Origin: a bacterium
GTDB lineage: Bacteria; Bacteroidota; Bacteroidia; Chitinophagales; Chitinophagaceae
Direction: 5' to 3'
NCBI GenBank assembly: GCA_027364635.1
Contig: DAHXOZ010000003.1
Location: 1 to 55,798 of the forward strand
DNA: 55,798 bases
Every line of letters starts with the position of its first letter. Position 1 is the stretch's first letter. Position numbers and translations under genes: made by a program. Positions 19,301-29,317 of the stretch are shown piece after piece. A model generated the notes under the pieces. It ran no database searches, was not told the DNA's origin, and worked only from the letters and a program-made list of their open reading frames with translations.

Positions 19301-20623
19301 TTATTTTCTGCCCAAACCGGCAAGTTTTCCCATCGGCATTTTGTTCATCATCTTCATCATGTTTTTCATCTGGTCAAACTGCTTTAAAAACTGGTTTACT
19401 TCGGCAATATCTTTTCCACTTCCTTTGGCAATTCTTTGCTTACGGCTCGGGTTTATTACATCGGGATTTCTGCGTTCTTCTAATGTCATTGAGTTGATCA
19501 TTGCTTCGATTCCTTTAAAGGCATCGTCATTGATGTCAATATCTTTTATTTGTTTACCCACTCCCGGAATCATTCCCATAAGATCTTTAAGGTTTCCCAT
19601 TTTTTTGATCTGCTGTAATTGGGTTTTAAAATCTTCAAAGTCAAACTGGTTTTTCCTGATCTTCTTTTCCAATTTAGCGGCTTGTGCTTCATCAAACTGC
19701 TCTTGCGCTTTCTCTACCAAACTCACAATATCGCCCATTCCCAAAATCCTTTGGGCCATACGCTCAGGATAAAACACATCCAATGTGTCCAGTTTTTCAC
19801 CACTGCTTACAAACTTGATCGGTTTGTTTACTGTGTATTTAATAGAAATGGCAGCACCACCGCGGGTATCACCATCTAATTTAGTAAGAACAACTCCTGT
19901 ATAATTCAATCGCTGGTTAAATGCCGCAGCCGTGTTTACAGCGTCCTGGCCGGTCATGCTATCTACTACAAATAAAATCTCTTTCGGGTTGAATGCATTT
20001 TTGATATTCGCGACTTCCGTCATCATCACTTCGTCAATCGCAAGGCGGCCGGCAGTATCTATAATTACAACATTCTTATTTTTTGTTTTCGCTTCCTTTA
20101 ATGCGTTTTGAACAATTTCAACCACATCTTTATTTTCCGGCTCGCTGTAAACTTCAACATTTACCTGTGAACCCAACACTTTTAATTGCTCAATCGCTGC
20201 CGGGCGATAAACGTCACCGGCGACAAGCAAAGGAGATTTCCCCTTTTTTGTTTTTAAATAATTGGCAAGTTTTCCGCTAAAAGTTGTTTTACCACTACCT
20301 TGTAAACCAGCGATCAAAATAATTGCCGGGTTGCCGCTTAAATCCAAATCGGTTTCAACGCCGCCCATCAAATCCGTCAATTCATCTTTTACAATCTTCA
20401 CCATTAACTGGCCCGGGCTTACCGCGTTAATTACCTTTTCGCCGGTGGCTTTTTCTTTGATCGAATCGGTAAATTCCTTGGCGATCTTATAGTTCACATC
20501 GGCATCCACGAGGGCACGGCGTATATCTTTTATCGTAGAAGCAATATTGAGTTCTGTGATCCTTCCCTGTCCTTTTAAGTTCTTAAACGCGGTATCGAGG
20601 CGGTCGCTTAAAGAGTCAAACAT
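19301..20623 (-). CDS. ffh: Signal recognition particle protein Ffh
   Basis: Ffh is the GTPase that binds 4.5S RNA and signal sequences of nascent membrane proteins. The 440 residues hold the N domain (about 1-90), the G domain with P-loop GLQGSGKTT, the DTAGRLAID motif and the TKLDGDTRGGAA motif, and the methionine-rich M domain from about 300 with MKNMMKMMNKMPMGKLAGLG at the end. The 4.5S RNA gene is not in this window. Confidence 0.97.
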   Translation of the reverse strand: MFDSLSDRLDTAFKNLKGQGRITELNIASTIKDIRRALVDADVNYKIAKEFTDSIKEKATGEKVINAVSPGQLMVKIVKDELTDLMGGVETDLDLSGNPAIILIAGLQGSGKTTFSGKLANYLKTKKGKSPLLVAGDVYRPAAIEQLKVLGSQVNVEVYSEPENKDVVEIVQNALKEAKTKNKNVVIIDTAGRLAIDEVMMTEVANIKNAFNPKEILFVVDSMTGQDAVNTAAAFNQRLNYTGVVLTKLDGDTRGGAAISIKYTVNKPIKFVSSGEKLDTLDVFYPERMAQRILGMGDIVSLVEKAQEQFDEAQAAKLEKKIRKNQFDFEDFKTQLQQIKKMGNLKDLMGMIPGVGKQIKDIDINDDAFKGIEAMINSMTLEERRNPDVINPSRKQRIAKGSGKDIAEVNQFLKQFDQMKNMMKMMNKMPMGKLAGLGRK

Positions 20624-20782
20624 ATTATTGAGTATTCAGTTTAATTAAAATGATAAAAAAAGTGAACATAAAATATATTCACTTCATGGATGCAAATTTA
20701 CAAAAAGTTCATTTTATTTTTTAAGAAGAAATGTTACTTCCCGAGCCGGTAAACACAGCAAACAAACAAATTAGAAAGATTT

Positions 20783-21820
20783 TTATTTTCTGTTGAAATA
20801 AGAAATCTCATCTGAAAAAATCTTTTCCTGTTGAAACAAATAAAAATTTTTCATTGCCGGCGCATCCACTCCTTCTTCGATAATCATTTCACCATTAGTA
20901 ATTACTCTGGCCTCATCCCACAAATTTTGGTCGATAAAAGATTGCAATGTTTTAGCGCCACCTTCTACCAAAACGCTTTGAATATCATTCTCATAAAGTG
21001 AAGAAAGCAATGATTCTAATAAATTCTCAGGCTTTAGTTGAATGTATTCAATATTTTTTTCAGAAGAATTCTTTAGTAAATTATAAAGCATCGTTTTTGA
21101 TTCGTCATCAAAAATCTTCAACGAAACCGGTAATTTTAATTTTGGATCAATCACAATTCTTACCGGGTTTTTCCCTTTCCATAACCTGGTAGTTAAAGAA
21201 GGATTGTCTTTTAAAGCAGTATTTGATCCTATTAAAATTCCCGCTTCTTCACTACGCCATTTATGAACTATCCGGTTGCTGAACTCGTTGCTGATAAGAA
21301 CTCTTTCTCCGTTTTTGCTTCCAATTTTTGAATTCGCACTTTGCGCCCATTTCAAAATAATATATGGCCGTTGCTTTTGATGAAAAGTAAAGAAGCGTTT
21401 GTTTAATTCTTTACATTCATCCTCCAAAACACCTGTAATTACTTCCAGGCCTGCATTCTGCAACTTGTCAATTCCTTTCCCATCAACTTCTTTATAAATA
21501 TCGCGGCAGCCAATTACCACTTTTTTAATTTTTTGTTGAATGATCAAATTCGAACAAGGAGGCGTTTTCCCAAAATGAGAACATGGCTCCAGAGATACAT
21601 ACATCGTGCTTTTTTCAATCAATGATTTTTGTTCAGCGGGAACACTTTTGATACAATTCACTTCCGCGTGCGCTTCACCATATTTTTTATGATAGCCTTC
21701 GCCAATGATTTTGTTATCATACACTAATACTGCTCCTACCATCGGGTTAGGCGCAACATTTCCGGCTCCCAACTTTGCAAGTTGGATACAACGGCTCATG
21801 TATTTTTCATCAACATTCAA
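20783..21820 (-). CDS. ribD: Riboflavin biosynthesis deaminase/reductase RibD
   Basis: This bifunctional enzyme carries out the deaminase and reductase steps of riboflavin synthesis. The N-terminal deaminase domain shows NVAPNPMVGAV, the zinc ligands of GEAHAEVNC and LEPCSHFGKTPPC. The C-terminal reductase domain (about 145-345) contains ILKWAQSANSKI and SVLVEGGAKTLQSF. The length of 345 residues is usual. The start at 21820 is a TTG, chosen because DEKYMSRCI lies at the normal distance from the family N-terminus; the next ATG (21799) would cut into it. No FMN riboswitch is visible upstream. It is divergent from prmC. Confidence 0.95.
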   Translation of the reverse strand: MNVDEKYMSRCIQLAKLGAGNVAPNPMVGAVLVYDNKIIGEGYHKKYGEAHAEVNCIKSVPAEQKSLIEKSTMYVSLEPCSHFGKTPPCSNLIIQQKIKKVVIGCRDIYKEVDGKGIDKLQNAGLEVITGVLEDECKELNKRFFTFHQKQRPYIILKWAQSANSKIGSKNGERVLISNEFSNRIVHKWRSEEAGILIGSNTALKDNPSLTTRLWKGKNPVRIVIDPKLKLPVSLKIFDDESKTMLYNLLKNSSEKNIEYIQLKPENLLESLLSSLYENDIQSVLVEGGAKTLQSFIDQNLWDEARVITNGEMIIEEGVDAPAMKNFYLFQQEKIFSDEISYFNRK

Positions 21821-21856
21821 ATGAATTATTTTAAAATTATTGCTTCACAAAATAAT

Positions 21857-21864
21857 TAAGTTTG
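21857..21864 (+). promoter_or_regulatory. -7 box TAAGTTTG of prmC
   Basis: TAAGTTTG is followed by TGTTA and the ATG at 21870. This spacing suggests a leaderless transcript and supports the 21870 start over an upstream in-frame TTG at 21840. Confidence 0.5.
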
Positions 21865-21869
21865 TGTTA

Positions 21870-22709
21870 ATGACAACAAAGAAAGCTTATATAGATTTTG
21901 TAAAAAGTTTGAAAACCATTTATGATGAACGGGAAGCGGATACTATTGCCGATTGGGTTTTCGAGAAAATTACCGGTTCAAAAAGATTAGAGAGAAGATT
22001 GAACAGGTACAACCAACTGAAAGAAGTTCATTTTATAGAATTGCAAAATTATCTGCACGAACTGCAGCAACACAAGCCGGTTCAGTATGTTTTACAGGAA
22101 GCCTGGTTTTATAAAATGAGATTTTTTGTTGATGAAAATGTTTTAATTCCCAGGCCCGAAACTGAAGAATTGGTTGAATGGGTTGTTAATGATACCAGTA
22201 AACCAACAAATATTATAGATATTGGTACAGGAAGCGGCTGTATTTCAATTGCGCTCAAAAAAGAATTTTCAAAAGTAAATATCACAGCTATTGACACGAG
22301 CGAAAAAGCTTTGCAGGTTGCTAAAAAGAATTCTTCAGCACTTGATGTTGAAATTGATTTATTGAAACTGGATTTTTTAAATGAAAAAGAATGGCAACAA
22401 CTTGATAAATATGATATAATAGTCAGCAACCCGCCTTATATTCCGTTAAAAGAAAAAAAAATGTTAGCAAAAAATGTAACAGAATATGAACCAACGCTGG
22501 CTTTATTTGTAGAAAATAATGACCCCTGTATTTTTTATAAAAAGATAGCAGAGTTTGCCAAAACACATTTGGAACCGAAAGGAAAAATTTATGTTGAAGT
22601 GCATGAAGAATACGCGAACGACATAAAAAGTATTTTTGCGAATGCAGGATTTGAATGTGAAATTAAAAAAGACATTTACGGTAAGGAGAGAATGGTAAAA
22701 GCCTTTTAA
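21870..22709 (+). CDS. prmC: Release factor glutamine methyltransferase PrmC
   Basis: PrmC methylates the glutamine of the GGQ motif in peptide release factors. The 279 residues include an N-terminal helical domain, the segment VLIPRPETEELVEWV, the SAM-binding motif IIDIGTGSGCISIALK and the catalytic NPPY motif in IIVSNPPYIPLKEK. All are diagnostic. It is divergently arranged with ribD. Confidence 0.95.
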   Translation: MTTKKAYIDFVKSLKTIYDEREADTIADWVFEKITGSKRLERRLNRYNQLKEVHFIELQNYLHELQQHKPVQYVLQEAWFYKMRFFVDENVLIPRPETEELVEWVVNDTSKPTNIIDIGTGSGCISIALKKEFSKVNITAIDTSEKALQVAKKNSSALDVEIDLLKLDFLNEKEWQQLDKYDIIVSNPPYIPLKEKKMLAKNVTEYEPTLALFVENNDPCIFYKKIAEFAKTHLEPKGKIYVEVHEEYANDIKSIFANAGFECEIKKDIYGKERMVKAF

Positions 22710-22713
22710 AACA

Positions 22714-23115
22714 TTATTTTTTTACAGAAGCGGAAGTAGTTGCACCTAATTTTTTGGCCACTTCCATTATTTTTACAATATCGCCCCAACTTACTAAAGA
22801 ATCAGCATTAATCACTACTGCAGGTTTTGTCAATGAATCGGCAATAGGCAATCTTTTTCTCAACATCGGTTCGAGGGAATCAAAAGGAATTTCATCCTGC
22901 CCTATATAAACCTGCTTATTCTTATTAATGCTTACAATCACACTTTGCTTTGCTTTTGTATCGCTGCTCGCACGCGGATTATTCATTTTAATCACGTTAG
23001 GATTAGCCATTGTGGAAATGATCAAAAAGAAAAACATCAGAATGAACAGAATATCATTCAAGGGGCCTGTATCCAGTTCTGTATCATCGTCTCTAAATTT
23101 TTTCCTGATGCTCAT
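22714..23115 (-). CDS. exbD: Biopolymer transporter ExbD/TolR family
   Basis: This is the small partner of a proton-driven ExbB-ExbD motor. The 133 residues have one transmembrane helix (about 24-41) containing the proton-carrying Asp in GPLNDILFILMFFFL, and a periplasmic domain. The gene follows exbB with a gap of 33 bases. No TonB gene is next to it, so whether it energises TonB-dependent receptors or a Tol system cannot be told. Confidence 0.92.
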   Translation of the reverse strand: MSIRKKFRDDDTELDTGPLNDILFILMFFFLIISTMANPNVIKMNNPRASSDTKAKQSVIVSINKNKQVYIGQDEIPFDSLEPMLRKRLPIADSLTKPAVVINADSLVSWGDIVKIMEVAKKLGATTSASVKK

Positions 23116-23148
23116 TTAATTATTTTCTTAATTCGAAATTCTGAATTA

Positions 23149-23823
23149 TTAATGGGTTGGCTCCTGCAAAATGTCAACAAATTCAGCGCTGGCAATTTCC
23201 ATTTTATTCTCAATTCTGTTGATTTGTGTAACAAGGTAACTGTGACCGATATATGCTAATATACCAATGATAAGACCGGTAGCTGATGTGATCATTTTTA
23301 TATAAATACCATCGGCTATCGTGTTGGCTGTATACTCTGTACTTGCTGCAATTCCTTTAAATAATGCCAGCATCCCGATGATTGTTCCAAGAAACCCGAA
23401 CAGTGGCGCAATGCGGGCTACAATAGAAATGATAGAAAGGTTTTTCTCCAGTTTGTACAATTCAAGGGCACCCACATTATCCATGCTTTTTTCAATTGCG
23501 TCAATCGGTTTGCCTATTCGTTGTATACCTTTGTCAATAATTCTTGCAACAGGATTTTCGTTGTTTTTGGAAAAACTTCTTGCTGCAGTAACATTACCGC
23601 TTACGATATGATCGCGGATAATACGCATAAAGTTATCATCAATTTTCGCAGCCTTTTTTATGGCAATTAATCTCTCAAAAAAGAAATAAACAGCCGCCAA
23701 AAAAAGAATTCCTAAAGGAATCATCAGGACACCTCCTCTTTCGAGAGTTTCCCATAAATTTTGTGTTTGGGGGGCGGTGTGGGTTATTGCGGTTGAGTCA
23801 ATCTGCAGAAAAAATAAATCCAT
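23149..23823 (-). CDS. exbB: MotA/TolQ/ExbB proton channel family protein
   Basis: This is the main membrane subunit of the motor. The 224 residues have three membrane segments at about 30-48, 135-155 and 170-195. The family signature is seen in IARIAPLFGFLGTIIGMLALF and in TATGLIIGILAYIGHSYLV. It is transcribed before exbD. A TACATTTG -7-like box lies about 20 bases upstream (23841-23848). Confidence 0.93.
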   Translation of the reverse strand: MDLFFLQIDSTAITHTAPQTQNLWETLERGGVLMIPLGILFLAAVYFFFERLIAIKKAAKIDDNFMRIIRDHIVSGNVTAARSFSKNNENPVARIIDKGIQRIGKPIDAIEKSMDNVGALELYKLEKNLSIISIVARIAPLFGFLGTIIGMLALFKGIAASTEYTANTIADGIYIKMITSATGLIIGILAYIGHSYLVTQINRIENKMEIASAEFVDILQEPTH

Positions 23824-23916
23824 TTAAATTGGTTTAGTAACAAATGTAAAAAGTAATTTCAAATTTGGAAGATGTATAAAATCTTATTGCAAACTTTAAC
23901 TAAACTGTTAACGCTA

Positions 23917-24273
23917 TTATTCGCGATGCACTTTATCAATTGAAAAAGCAGGAATACATACACTCCAGTATTCACACGGCTCTTCAAACGGGTTGGAATA
24001 TTGAACCCTGCTTCCTTTTTTTATTAAAATACTTTCCCCTGCATTCACCACAATCTTTTCCCCATCCACATCAAACAATTTTTTTCCACGGCTCACTAAA
24101 GTGTATTCATCAAATTCAGGATTCTGATAAGGCTCGCTCCAGCCCGAGGGCGCTATCATGTGTGCAATACTTAAATCACCGGTTTTGGTTGAGGCATTTC
24201 CAAAATGTTCTTCAATTAATTTTCCATCAGTTGTCGGAACTACAAAGGGTTTATCCTGTTTAAAATAGGGCAT
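23917..24273 (-). CDS. Small cupin-domain protein
   Basis: This is a single-domain cupin of 118 residues. The beta-barrel is suggested by EYTLVSRGKKLFDVDGEKIV, the glycine-containing turn NAGESILIKKGSRVQYSNP and the closing strand CEYWSVCIPAF. Metal-binding histidines of the classical motif are largely absent, so it may be a binding protein or use atypical ligands. Substrate unknown. It ends 19 bases before pepT begins on the other side and shares its strand. Confidence 0.85.
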   Translation of the reverse strand: MPYFKQDKPFVVPTTDGKLIEEHFGNASTKTGDLSIAHMIAPSGWSEPYQNPEFDEYTLVSRGKKLFDVDGEKIVVNAGESILIKKGSRVQYSNPFEEPCEYWSVCIPAFSIDKVHRE

Positions 24274-24292
24274 GAATTATTTTTTAATTTTT

Positions 24293-25552
24293 TCAAACTT
24301 CGGTTTTTTCTTCCCAAATCATTGATAAATGCACAATCGTTTCTGCAGCTTTTGCCATATCGTTTACTCCTATCCATTCAAGTTTAGAATGAATTCCCTG
24401 CATTCCGGTAAAAATATTCGGACAAGGTAATCCCATGTAACTAAGTTTGCTTCCGTCAGTTCCGCCGCGTATACTTTCGGTTTTAACTTTAAGGCCTGAT
24501 CGTTTTATGGCTTCTGCAGCATATGCTGCAACTTCAGGATTTTCATCAAGAATCTTTTTCATATTGCGATACTGTTCTTCAATATGAAATTCTATTGAAG
24601 CGCCGTGATAATGATTGGCCACATTTTCAGCAATCTCTTTTAATCTTTCTCCTGACTGCTTTAATTTTTCATCATCAAAATCGCGGATGATAAATTCTAA
24701 AGTAGCTCTCTCGGCAATACCTTCAAAATGTACCGGGTGAACAAATCCTTCTTTCTTTTCTGTGGTTTCGGGCGACCATTCATTTTCCGGCAAGGCGTGT
24801 AAAATTTCTCCGGCGATCTTTAGGGCATTTACCAGTTTATTTTTTGCATAGCCCGGATGAGAAATTACTCCATTCACAATGATTTTTGCAGAATCGGCAC
24901 TAAAAGTTTCGTCCTCAAGGCTACCTGCTTCTCCACCATCCATCGTATAACCAAACTGAGCCCCCAGCTTTTTAATATCTATCTTTTCAGTTCCCTGACC
25001 TATTTCTTCATCTGGTGTGAATAATAATTTTATTTCGCCGTGTTTTAATGAAGGATTTTCAATCAAATATTTGGCCGCTTCCACAATTGCCGCAACCCCA
25101 CTTTTGTCATCCGCGCCCAGCAATGTATTTCCGCTGGCGGTAATAATTTCACCGCCGATTTGAGTTTTTAAATAAGGAAAACTAACAGTTGATAAAACCT
25201 GTGAATCGTCTTCAGGAAGTGAAATGTCTTCCCCCTGGTAATTTTTATGAAGTATCGGTTTTACATCGGTTCCGCTGCAATCCGGTGCGGTATCTATATG
25301 GCTGCAAAAGCAAATCACCGGCACATTTCCTTTTTCAGAATTGGAGGCAATTGTAGCATACACGTAACCAAATTCGTCCATTTCAGCATTAGCAATTCCA
25401 AATTGCTTTAATTCATCAACCAGGATTTTACTTAAATCTTTTTGTTTTTGGGTTGATGGATGCGTTCCGCTTTTTGGATCACTTTGCGTATCAATCTGAA
25501 CATATCTCATAAAACGTTCTGCGATCGAATCTTTATTTATTTCTATTGACAT
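24293..25552 (-). CDS. pepT: Peptidase T (tripeptide aminopeptidase)
   Basis: PepT is a zinc-dependent M20 family exopeptidase that removes the N-terminal residue of tripeptides. The 419 residues show metal ligands in VICFCSHIDTAPD (His, Asp), NTLLGADDKSGVAAIV (bridging Asp) and LFTPDEEIGQG (Glu pair), plus GGTDGSKLSYMGLPCPNIF near the C-terminus. The length is typical. It likely forms an operon with the downstream cupin gene (19-base gap). Confidence 0.95.
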   Translation of the reverse strand: MSIEINKDSIAERFMRYVQIDTQSDPKSGTHPSTQKQKDLSKILVDELKQFGIANAEMDEFGYVYATIASNSEKGNVPVICFCSHIDTAPDCSGTDVKPILHKNYQGEDISLPEDDSQVLSTVSFPYLKTQIGGEIITASGNTLLGADDKSGVAAIVEAAKYLIENPSLKHGEIKLLFTPDEEIGQGTEKIDIKKLGAQFGYTMDGGEAGSLEDETFSADSAKIIVNGVISHPGYAKNKLVNALKIAGEILHALPENEWSPETTEKKEGFVHPVHFEGIAERATLEFIIRDFDDEKLKQSGERLKEIAENVANHYHGASIEFHIEEQYRNMKKILDENPEVAAYAAEAIKRSGLKVKTESIRGGTDGSKLSYMGLPCPNIFTGMQGIHSKLEWIGVNDMAKAAETIVHLSMIWEEKTEV

Positions 25553-25638
25553 GAATGGTAAAAATTTGAAGATGTGAAAATATGAAAATTAGCTCATTGC
25601 CTTTTGCAGTAAACCAACAATTCTTTGCGATTTTTATT

Positions 25639-26142
25639 TTAAGTCCCTCCTTTGGAGGGGTTTGGGGAGGCTGCCAGCTTTTCCAACACATAATAAACGA
25701 TTGGGCAAAAGGTAGAATTTTTTAAAGTGATTGCAGGCCTTTTTATAAATACGTCCTCATCTGTATAAGGAAAACGGTGGCAATCGGAAGGGCGGTTTTC
25801 ATAAATACTGCAATAATTATCTTCTCCCAGAAACGGACACGGAGAATTTTTAGTCACATAATCGCCATCTTCATCCACACGGAGATACGTTTCGATAAAT
25901 GTACCTTCTTTCATCTTTAAGTGTTTAGAAATCCGCTTAATATCAGGCGTTTTAAATCGCGGCGAATAATTTCGGCAACAATTGGCACATTGCAAACAAT
26001 CAATCTTTTCAAAAGCTTCTTCATTCAATGCAGGCAATTGTTTCAGCACCTTATTTTTATCGGCACGTTTTAAAAAATTTGCATATTTTTTCTGTTTTTC
26101 GGCTGATTTCTTCTCCCAATTTTGTAAAACATTTTCATTCAT
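25639..26142 (-). CDS. YkgJ-family cysteine cluster protein
   Basis: This is a 167-residue protein of the CxCxxCC (YkgJ) family, thought to bind zinc or an iron-sulfur cluster. The cysteines are in IDCLQCANCCRNY, CPFLGEDNYC and RPSDCHRFPY. I start it at the ATG at 26142 because a TATCTTTA box begins five bases upstream; an in-frame ATG at 26157 overlaps that box. The last ten or so residues (AASPNPSKGGT) are encoded by a palindromic dispersed repeat, so the natural C-terminus was probably shorter. Confidence 0.9.
   Translation of the reverse strand: MNENVLQNWEKKSAEKQKKYANFLKRADKNKVLKQLPALNEEAFEKIDCLQCANCCRNYSPRFKTPDIKRISKHLKMKEGTFIETYLRVDEDGDYVTKNSPCPFLGEDNYCSIYENRPSDCHRFPYTDEDVFIKRPAITLKNSTFCPIVYYVLEKLAASPNPSKGGT
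25645..25673. repeat. Palindromic CCCTCCTTTGGAGGGG-type repeat at a gene end
   Basis: The plus strand reads ccctcctttggaggggtttggggaggc, a short imperfect palindrome of the kind I recall from many Bacteroidota intergenic regions. Here it supplies the last codons and is immediately followed by the stop codon of the YkgJ-like gene. That it is repeated elsewhere in the genome cannot be shown from this window. Confidence 0.5.
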
Positions 26143-26146
26143 CCGG

Positions 26147-26154
26147 TAAAGATA
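26147..26154 (-). promoter_or_regulatory. -7 box TATCTTTA of the YkgJ-like gene
   Basis: TATCTTTA on the minus strand differs by one base from TAnnTTTG and is followed by CCGG and the ATG at 26142, again close to leaderless spacing. Confidence 0.4.
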
Positions 26155-26208
26155 CATTTTGGGTGAAACTTGTTAATCCTCTTCAACTTTTGATAACATT
26201 TTCAATTG

Positions 26209-26216
26209 TAACTTCG
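26209..26216 (+). promoter_or_regulatory. -7-like box TAACTTCG upstream of gcvP
   Basis: TAACTTCG resembles the Bacteroidota -7 box and follows a TTTTGATAACATTTTC segment that could provide a -33 TTTG. The leader to the gcvP start would be about 70 bases. I see no glycine riboswitch pattern in it. Confidence 0.35.
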
Positions 26217-26292
26217 CGCCGTCATTTTCACGTAAAATAAAAAAAGCCATTTTTTGTGCGTTTACTGTGAGGATAAAAAGCGTCATTTTTTT

Positions 26293-29160
26293 ATGAATCT
26301 ATTCGAAAAACAATCGGCTGAATTTGCTGAGCGGCACATCGGCCCGGACAAAATCGAAACTGCTGAAATGCTTTCTACCATTGGTATTCATACCTTATAC
26401 GAACTGATAGACAAAACAATTCCGAATGATATAAGGCTTGAAAAAAAATTAGACATTGGCGAACCAATGAGCGAGTTTGAATATCTTTCCAATTTGAGAA
26501 AAATTGCCGCCAGGAACAAGGTTTTCAAATCCTACATAGGCCAGGGATATTATGATACGATTATCCCTTCTGTTATTTTAAGAAATCTTTTTGAAAATCC
26601 GGGATGGTATACACAGTACACGCCTTACCAGGCAGAAATTGCACAGGGAAGGTTAGAAAGTTTACTAAATTTTCAAACGATGGTAAGCGATCTTACTGCT
26701 TTACCCATAGCCAATGCAAGTTTGCTGGACGAAGGAACTGCGGCAGCAGAAGCAATGGCGATGCTTTTTAATCATAAAAATAAAGACCACGAGCACATTA
26801 CTGCAGGCAAATTTTTTGTTGACGAAAAGATTTTTGGACAAACGAAAGGAGTATTAATCACAAGAGCGCGGCCGGTAGGAATTGAAATTATTTTCGGCGA
26901 TTTTAAAACTGCTTCTTTGGATGAAAGTTATTTTGGAGCAATCGTTCAATATCCAAACAGCGAAGGAAGCATTGAAAATTACAGCAGTTTTATTGAAACC
27001 GTACATGCCGTAAACGCGCAGGTAATCATGGCTACCGATCTGTTGGCTTTAACTCTACTCACTCCTCCTGGCGAATTGGGTGCTGATGTTGCCATTGGAT
27101 CCTCACAGCGTTTTGGCGTTCCCATGGGATTTGGTGGCCCCCATGCTGCTTTTTTTGCCACGAAAGATGAATTTAAAAGAAATATTCCGGGAAGGATTAT
27201 CGGGGTAAGTATTGATGCTCAAAACAATCGTGCGTTGCGCATGGCTTTGCAAACCCGCGAACAACATATTCGTCGCGAAAAAGCTACCTCCAATATTTGT
27301 ACGGCGCAGGCTTTATTGGCCAACATGGCGGCAATGTATGCTGTTTATCACGGGCCGCAAGGATTGAAGAATATTGCCGAAAGAATTTCACTTTTAACTT
27401 CTTCATTGGCGGAAGGATTGAAAGAAAGTGGATACGAATTATTGATTGAAAATTATTTCGATACGATTACCCTGAAAGTTGATGATGAGGAAAAAATTGC
27501 GTCGCTTTCTGAACAAAAGGAAATGAATTTTTATTTCCCTTCTGACAAAAAAGTTACCATCTCGCTTGACGAAACCACGACTCAAAAAGATGTTCTTGAA
27601 ATTTTAAGCGTTTTTAATGAGGTAAAAAATATTGAAACTACCATTGTTACTTTCGAACATGAAAATGAGTTAGAGAATATTCCGATTTCGCTTCAGCGAA
27701 ATTCTCCTTATTTGCAGCACCCTGTATTTAATAAATACCACAGTGAAACCGAGATGATGCGGTACATCAAGCTGCTGGAAAATAAAGACCTTTCGCTTAC
27801 TCATTCGATGATTCCGCTCGGTTCGTGTACAATGAAGTTAAATGCCGCTACAGAATTGATTCCTGTCAGCTGGCCTGAATTTAGTAACATTCATCCTATT
27901 GCGCCTGCGAATCAAACCGAAGGCTATGCAATCATTATATCCGAACTCGAAAAATTACTCTGCAAGATCACAGGATTTAACGCTTGCAGCCTTCAACCTA
28001 ACAGCGGTGCGCAGGGCGAATTTGCCGGTTTGATGGCTATCAGGAGGTATCATCATAGTAAGAATGCATCCAACAGAAATGTTATTCTTATTCCGGTTTC
28101 TGCCCACGGAACAAATCCTGCTTCCGCAGTGATGGCGGGATTCAAGGTGGTTGTTACCCAATGCGATGAACATGGAAATATTGATATGGATGATTTACGT
28201 GAGCAAGCAGAAAAAAATAAAGATTCTCTCGCCGGATTGATGGTAACTTATCCTTCTACCCATGGGGTTTTCGAAGAAGGTATCAGGGAAATTTGTAACA
28301 TCATTCATAACAACGGAGGTCTTGTTTATATGGATGGCGCGAACATGAATGCACAGGTTGGACTTACGTCTCCTGGTTTCATCGGCGCGGATGTTTGCCA
28401 TTTAAATCTTCATAAAACATTTGCCATTCCACATGGCGGTGGCGGTCCGGGCATGGGCCCCATTTGTGTGAATGAAAAACTTACTCCATTTCTACCTGGA
28501 ACTGAAAAAATGGGACAGGTAAGTGCCGCAAAATATGGTTCTGCCAGCATCTTATTAATCAGCTATGCCTACATTAAAATGTTAGGCGGCGAAGGTTTAA
28601 AAAGTGCAACTGAACTTGCCATTCTGAATGCCAATTACATGATGAACAGGTTGAAAAAGAATTTCAAAATTTTGTTTACCGGCAAAGGTGGCACATGTGC
28701 GCATGAATTTATTGTTGACCTCCGACCTTTTAAAAATAGCGCCGGAATAGAAGCAGAAGATGTAGCCAAAAGATTGATGGATTATGGGTTTCATGCACCC
28801 ACACTTAGTTTTCCGGTTGCTGGCACTATTATGATAGAACCTACCGAAAGTGAAAATAAAGAAGAGTTGGATCGCTTTTGCGATGCCTTGAATTCTATTT
28901 ATGAAGAAATAAAAAGCATTGAAAAAGGGGAATGGGATAAGAAAGACAACGTATTAAAAAATGCACCGCATACACTGGCTGTAATTTCGGCTGATGATTG
29001 GAATCATCAGTATCAGCGAAGCAAAGCTGCTTTCCCGCTTCCTTATTTAAAAGAAAATAAATTTTGGCCAACTATTAGCCGCGTAAATAATACCTACGGC
29101 GACAGAAATTTAATTTGCACCTGCGAACCGGTTGAGAGTTATATGGAAGTTGAAGGATGA
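26293..29160 (+). CDS. gcvP: Glycine dehydrogenase (decarboxylating), P-protein of the glycine cleavage system
   Basis: The P-protein decarboxylates glycine using pyridoxal phosphate and passes the aminomethyl group to lipoylated GcvH. The 955 residues cover both homologous halves of the single-chain form. The N-terminus has FAERHIGP; the PLP lysine is K708 in [18 protein letters not shown]. Other hallmark segments are [28 protein letters not shown] and [15 protein letters not shown] start it at the ATG at 26293; a longer frame begins at an upstream GTG but adds residues outside the family. gcvT and gcvH are not in the window. Confidence 0.97.
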   Translation: MNLFEKQSAEFAERHIGPDKIETAEMLSTIGIHTLYELIDKTIPNDIRLEKKLDIGEPMSEFEYLSNLRKIAARNKVFKSYIGQGYYDTIIPSVILRNLFENPGWYTQYTPYQAEIAQGRLESLLNFQTMVSDLTALPIANASLLDEGTAAAEAMAMLFNHKNKDHEHITAGKFFVDEKIFGQTKGVLITRARPVGIEIIFGDFKTASLDESYFGAIVQYPNSEGSIENYSSFIETVHAVNAQVIMATDLLALTLLTPPGELGADVAIGSSQRFGVPMGFGGPHAAFFATKDEFKRNIPGRIIGVSIDAQNNRALRMALQTREQHIRREKATSNICTAQALLANMAAMYAVYHGPQGLKNIAERISLLTSSLAEGLKESGYELLIENYFDTITLKVDDEEKIASLSEQKEMNFYFPSDKKVTISLDETTTQKDVLEILSVFNEVKNIETTIVTFEHENELENIPISLQRNSPYLQHPVFNKYHSETEMMRYIKLLENKDLSLTHSMIPLGSCTMKLNAATELIPVSWPEFSNIHPIAPANQTEGYAIIISELEKLLCKITGFNACSLQPNSGAQGEFAGLMAIRRYHHSKNASNRNVILIPVSAHGTNPASAVMAGFKVVVTQCDEHGNIDMDDLREQAEKNKDSLAGLMVTYPSTHGVFEEGIREICNIIHNNGGLVYMDGANMNAQVGLTSPGFIGADVCHLNLHKTFAIPHGGGGPGMGPICVNEKLTPFLPGTEKMGQVSAAKYGSASILLISYAYIKMLGGEGLKSATELAILNANYMMNRLKKNFKILFTGKGGTCAHEFIVDLRPFKNSAGIEAEDVAKRLMDYGFHAPTLSFPVAGTIMIEPTESENKEELDRFCDALNSIYEEIKSIEKGEWDKKDNVLKNAPHTLAVISADDWNHQYQRSKAAFPLPYLKENKFWPTISRVNNTYGDRNLICTCEPVESYMEVEG

Positions 29161-29221
29161 GATTTTAATTTTTCATTTTAATTATTGCGGTTCACATTGA
29201 TTTCATTTGCGCAACTAAAAA

Positions 29222-29242
29222 GTAACCAGTTACGTATATTTG
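29222..29242 (+). promoter_or_regulatory. TATATTTG -7 box with adjacent palindrome, upstream of mscS-like gene
   Basis: TATATTTG lies at 29235-29242, about 75 bases before the coding region. Just upstream is the perfect inverted repeat GTAAC-CA-GTTAC (29222-29233), placed in the spacer where a regulator could block RNA polymerase. Both calls are from inspection only. Confidence 0.35.
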
Positions 29243-29317
29243 AGATTGCAAGTCATTTAAAAAGAAGCGATACCAGGATGAGCGGTAATTAATAACAATT
29301 AAGAATGACTTCAAAAA

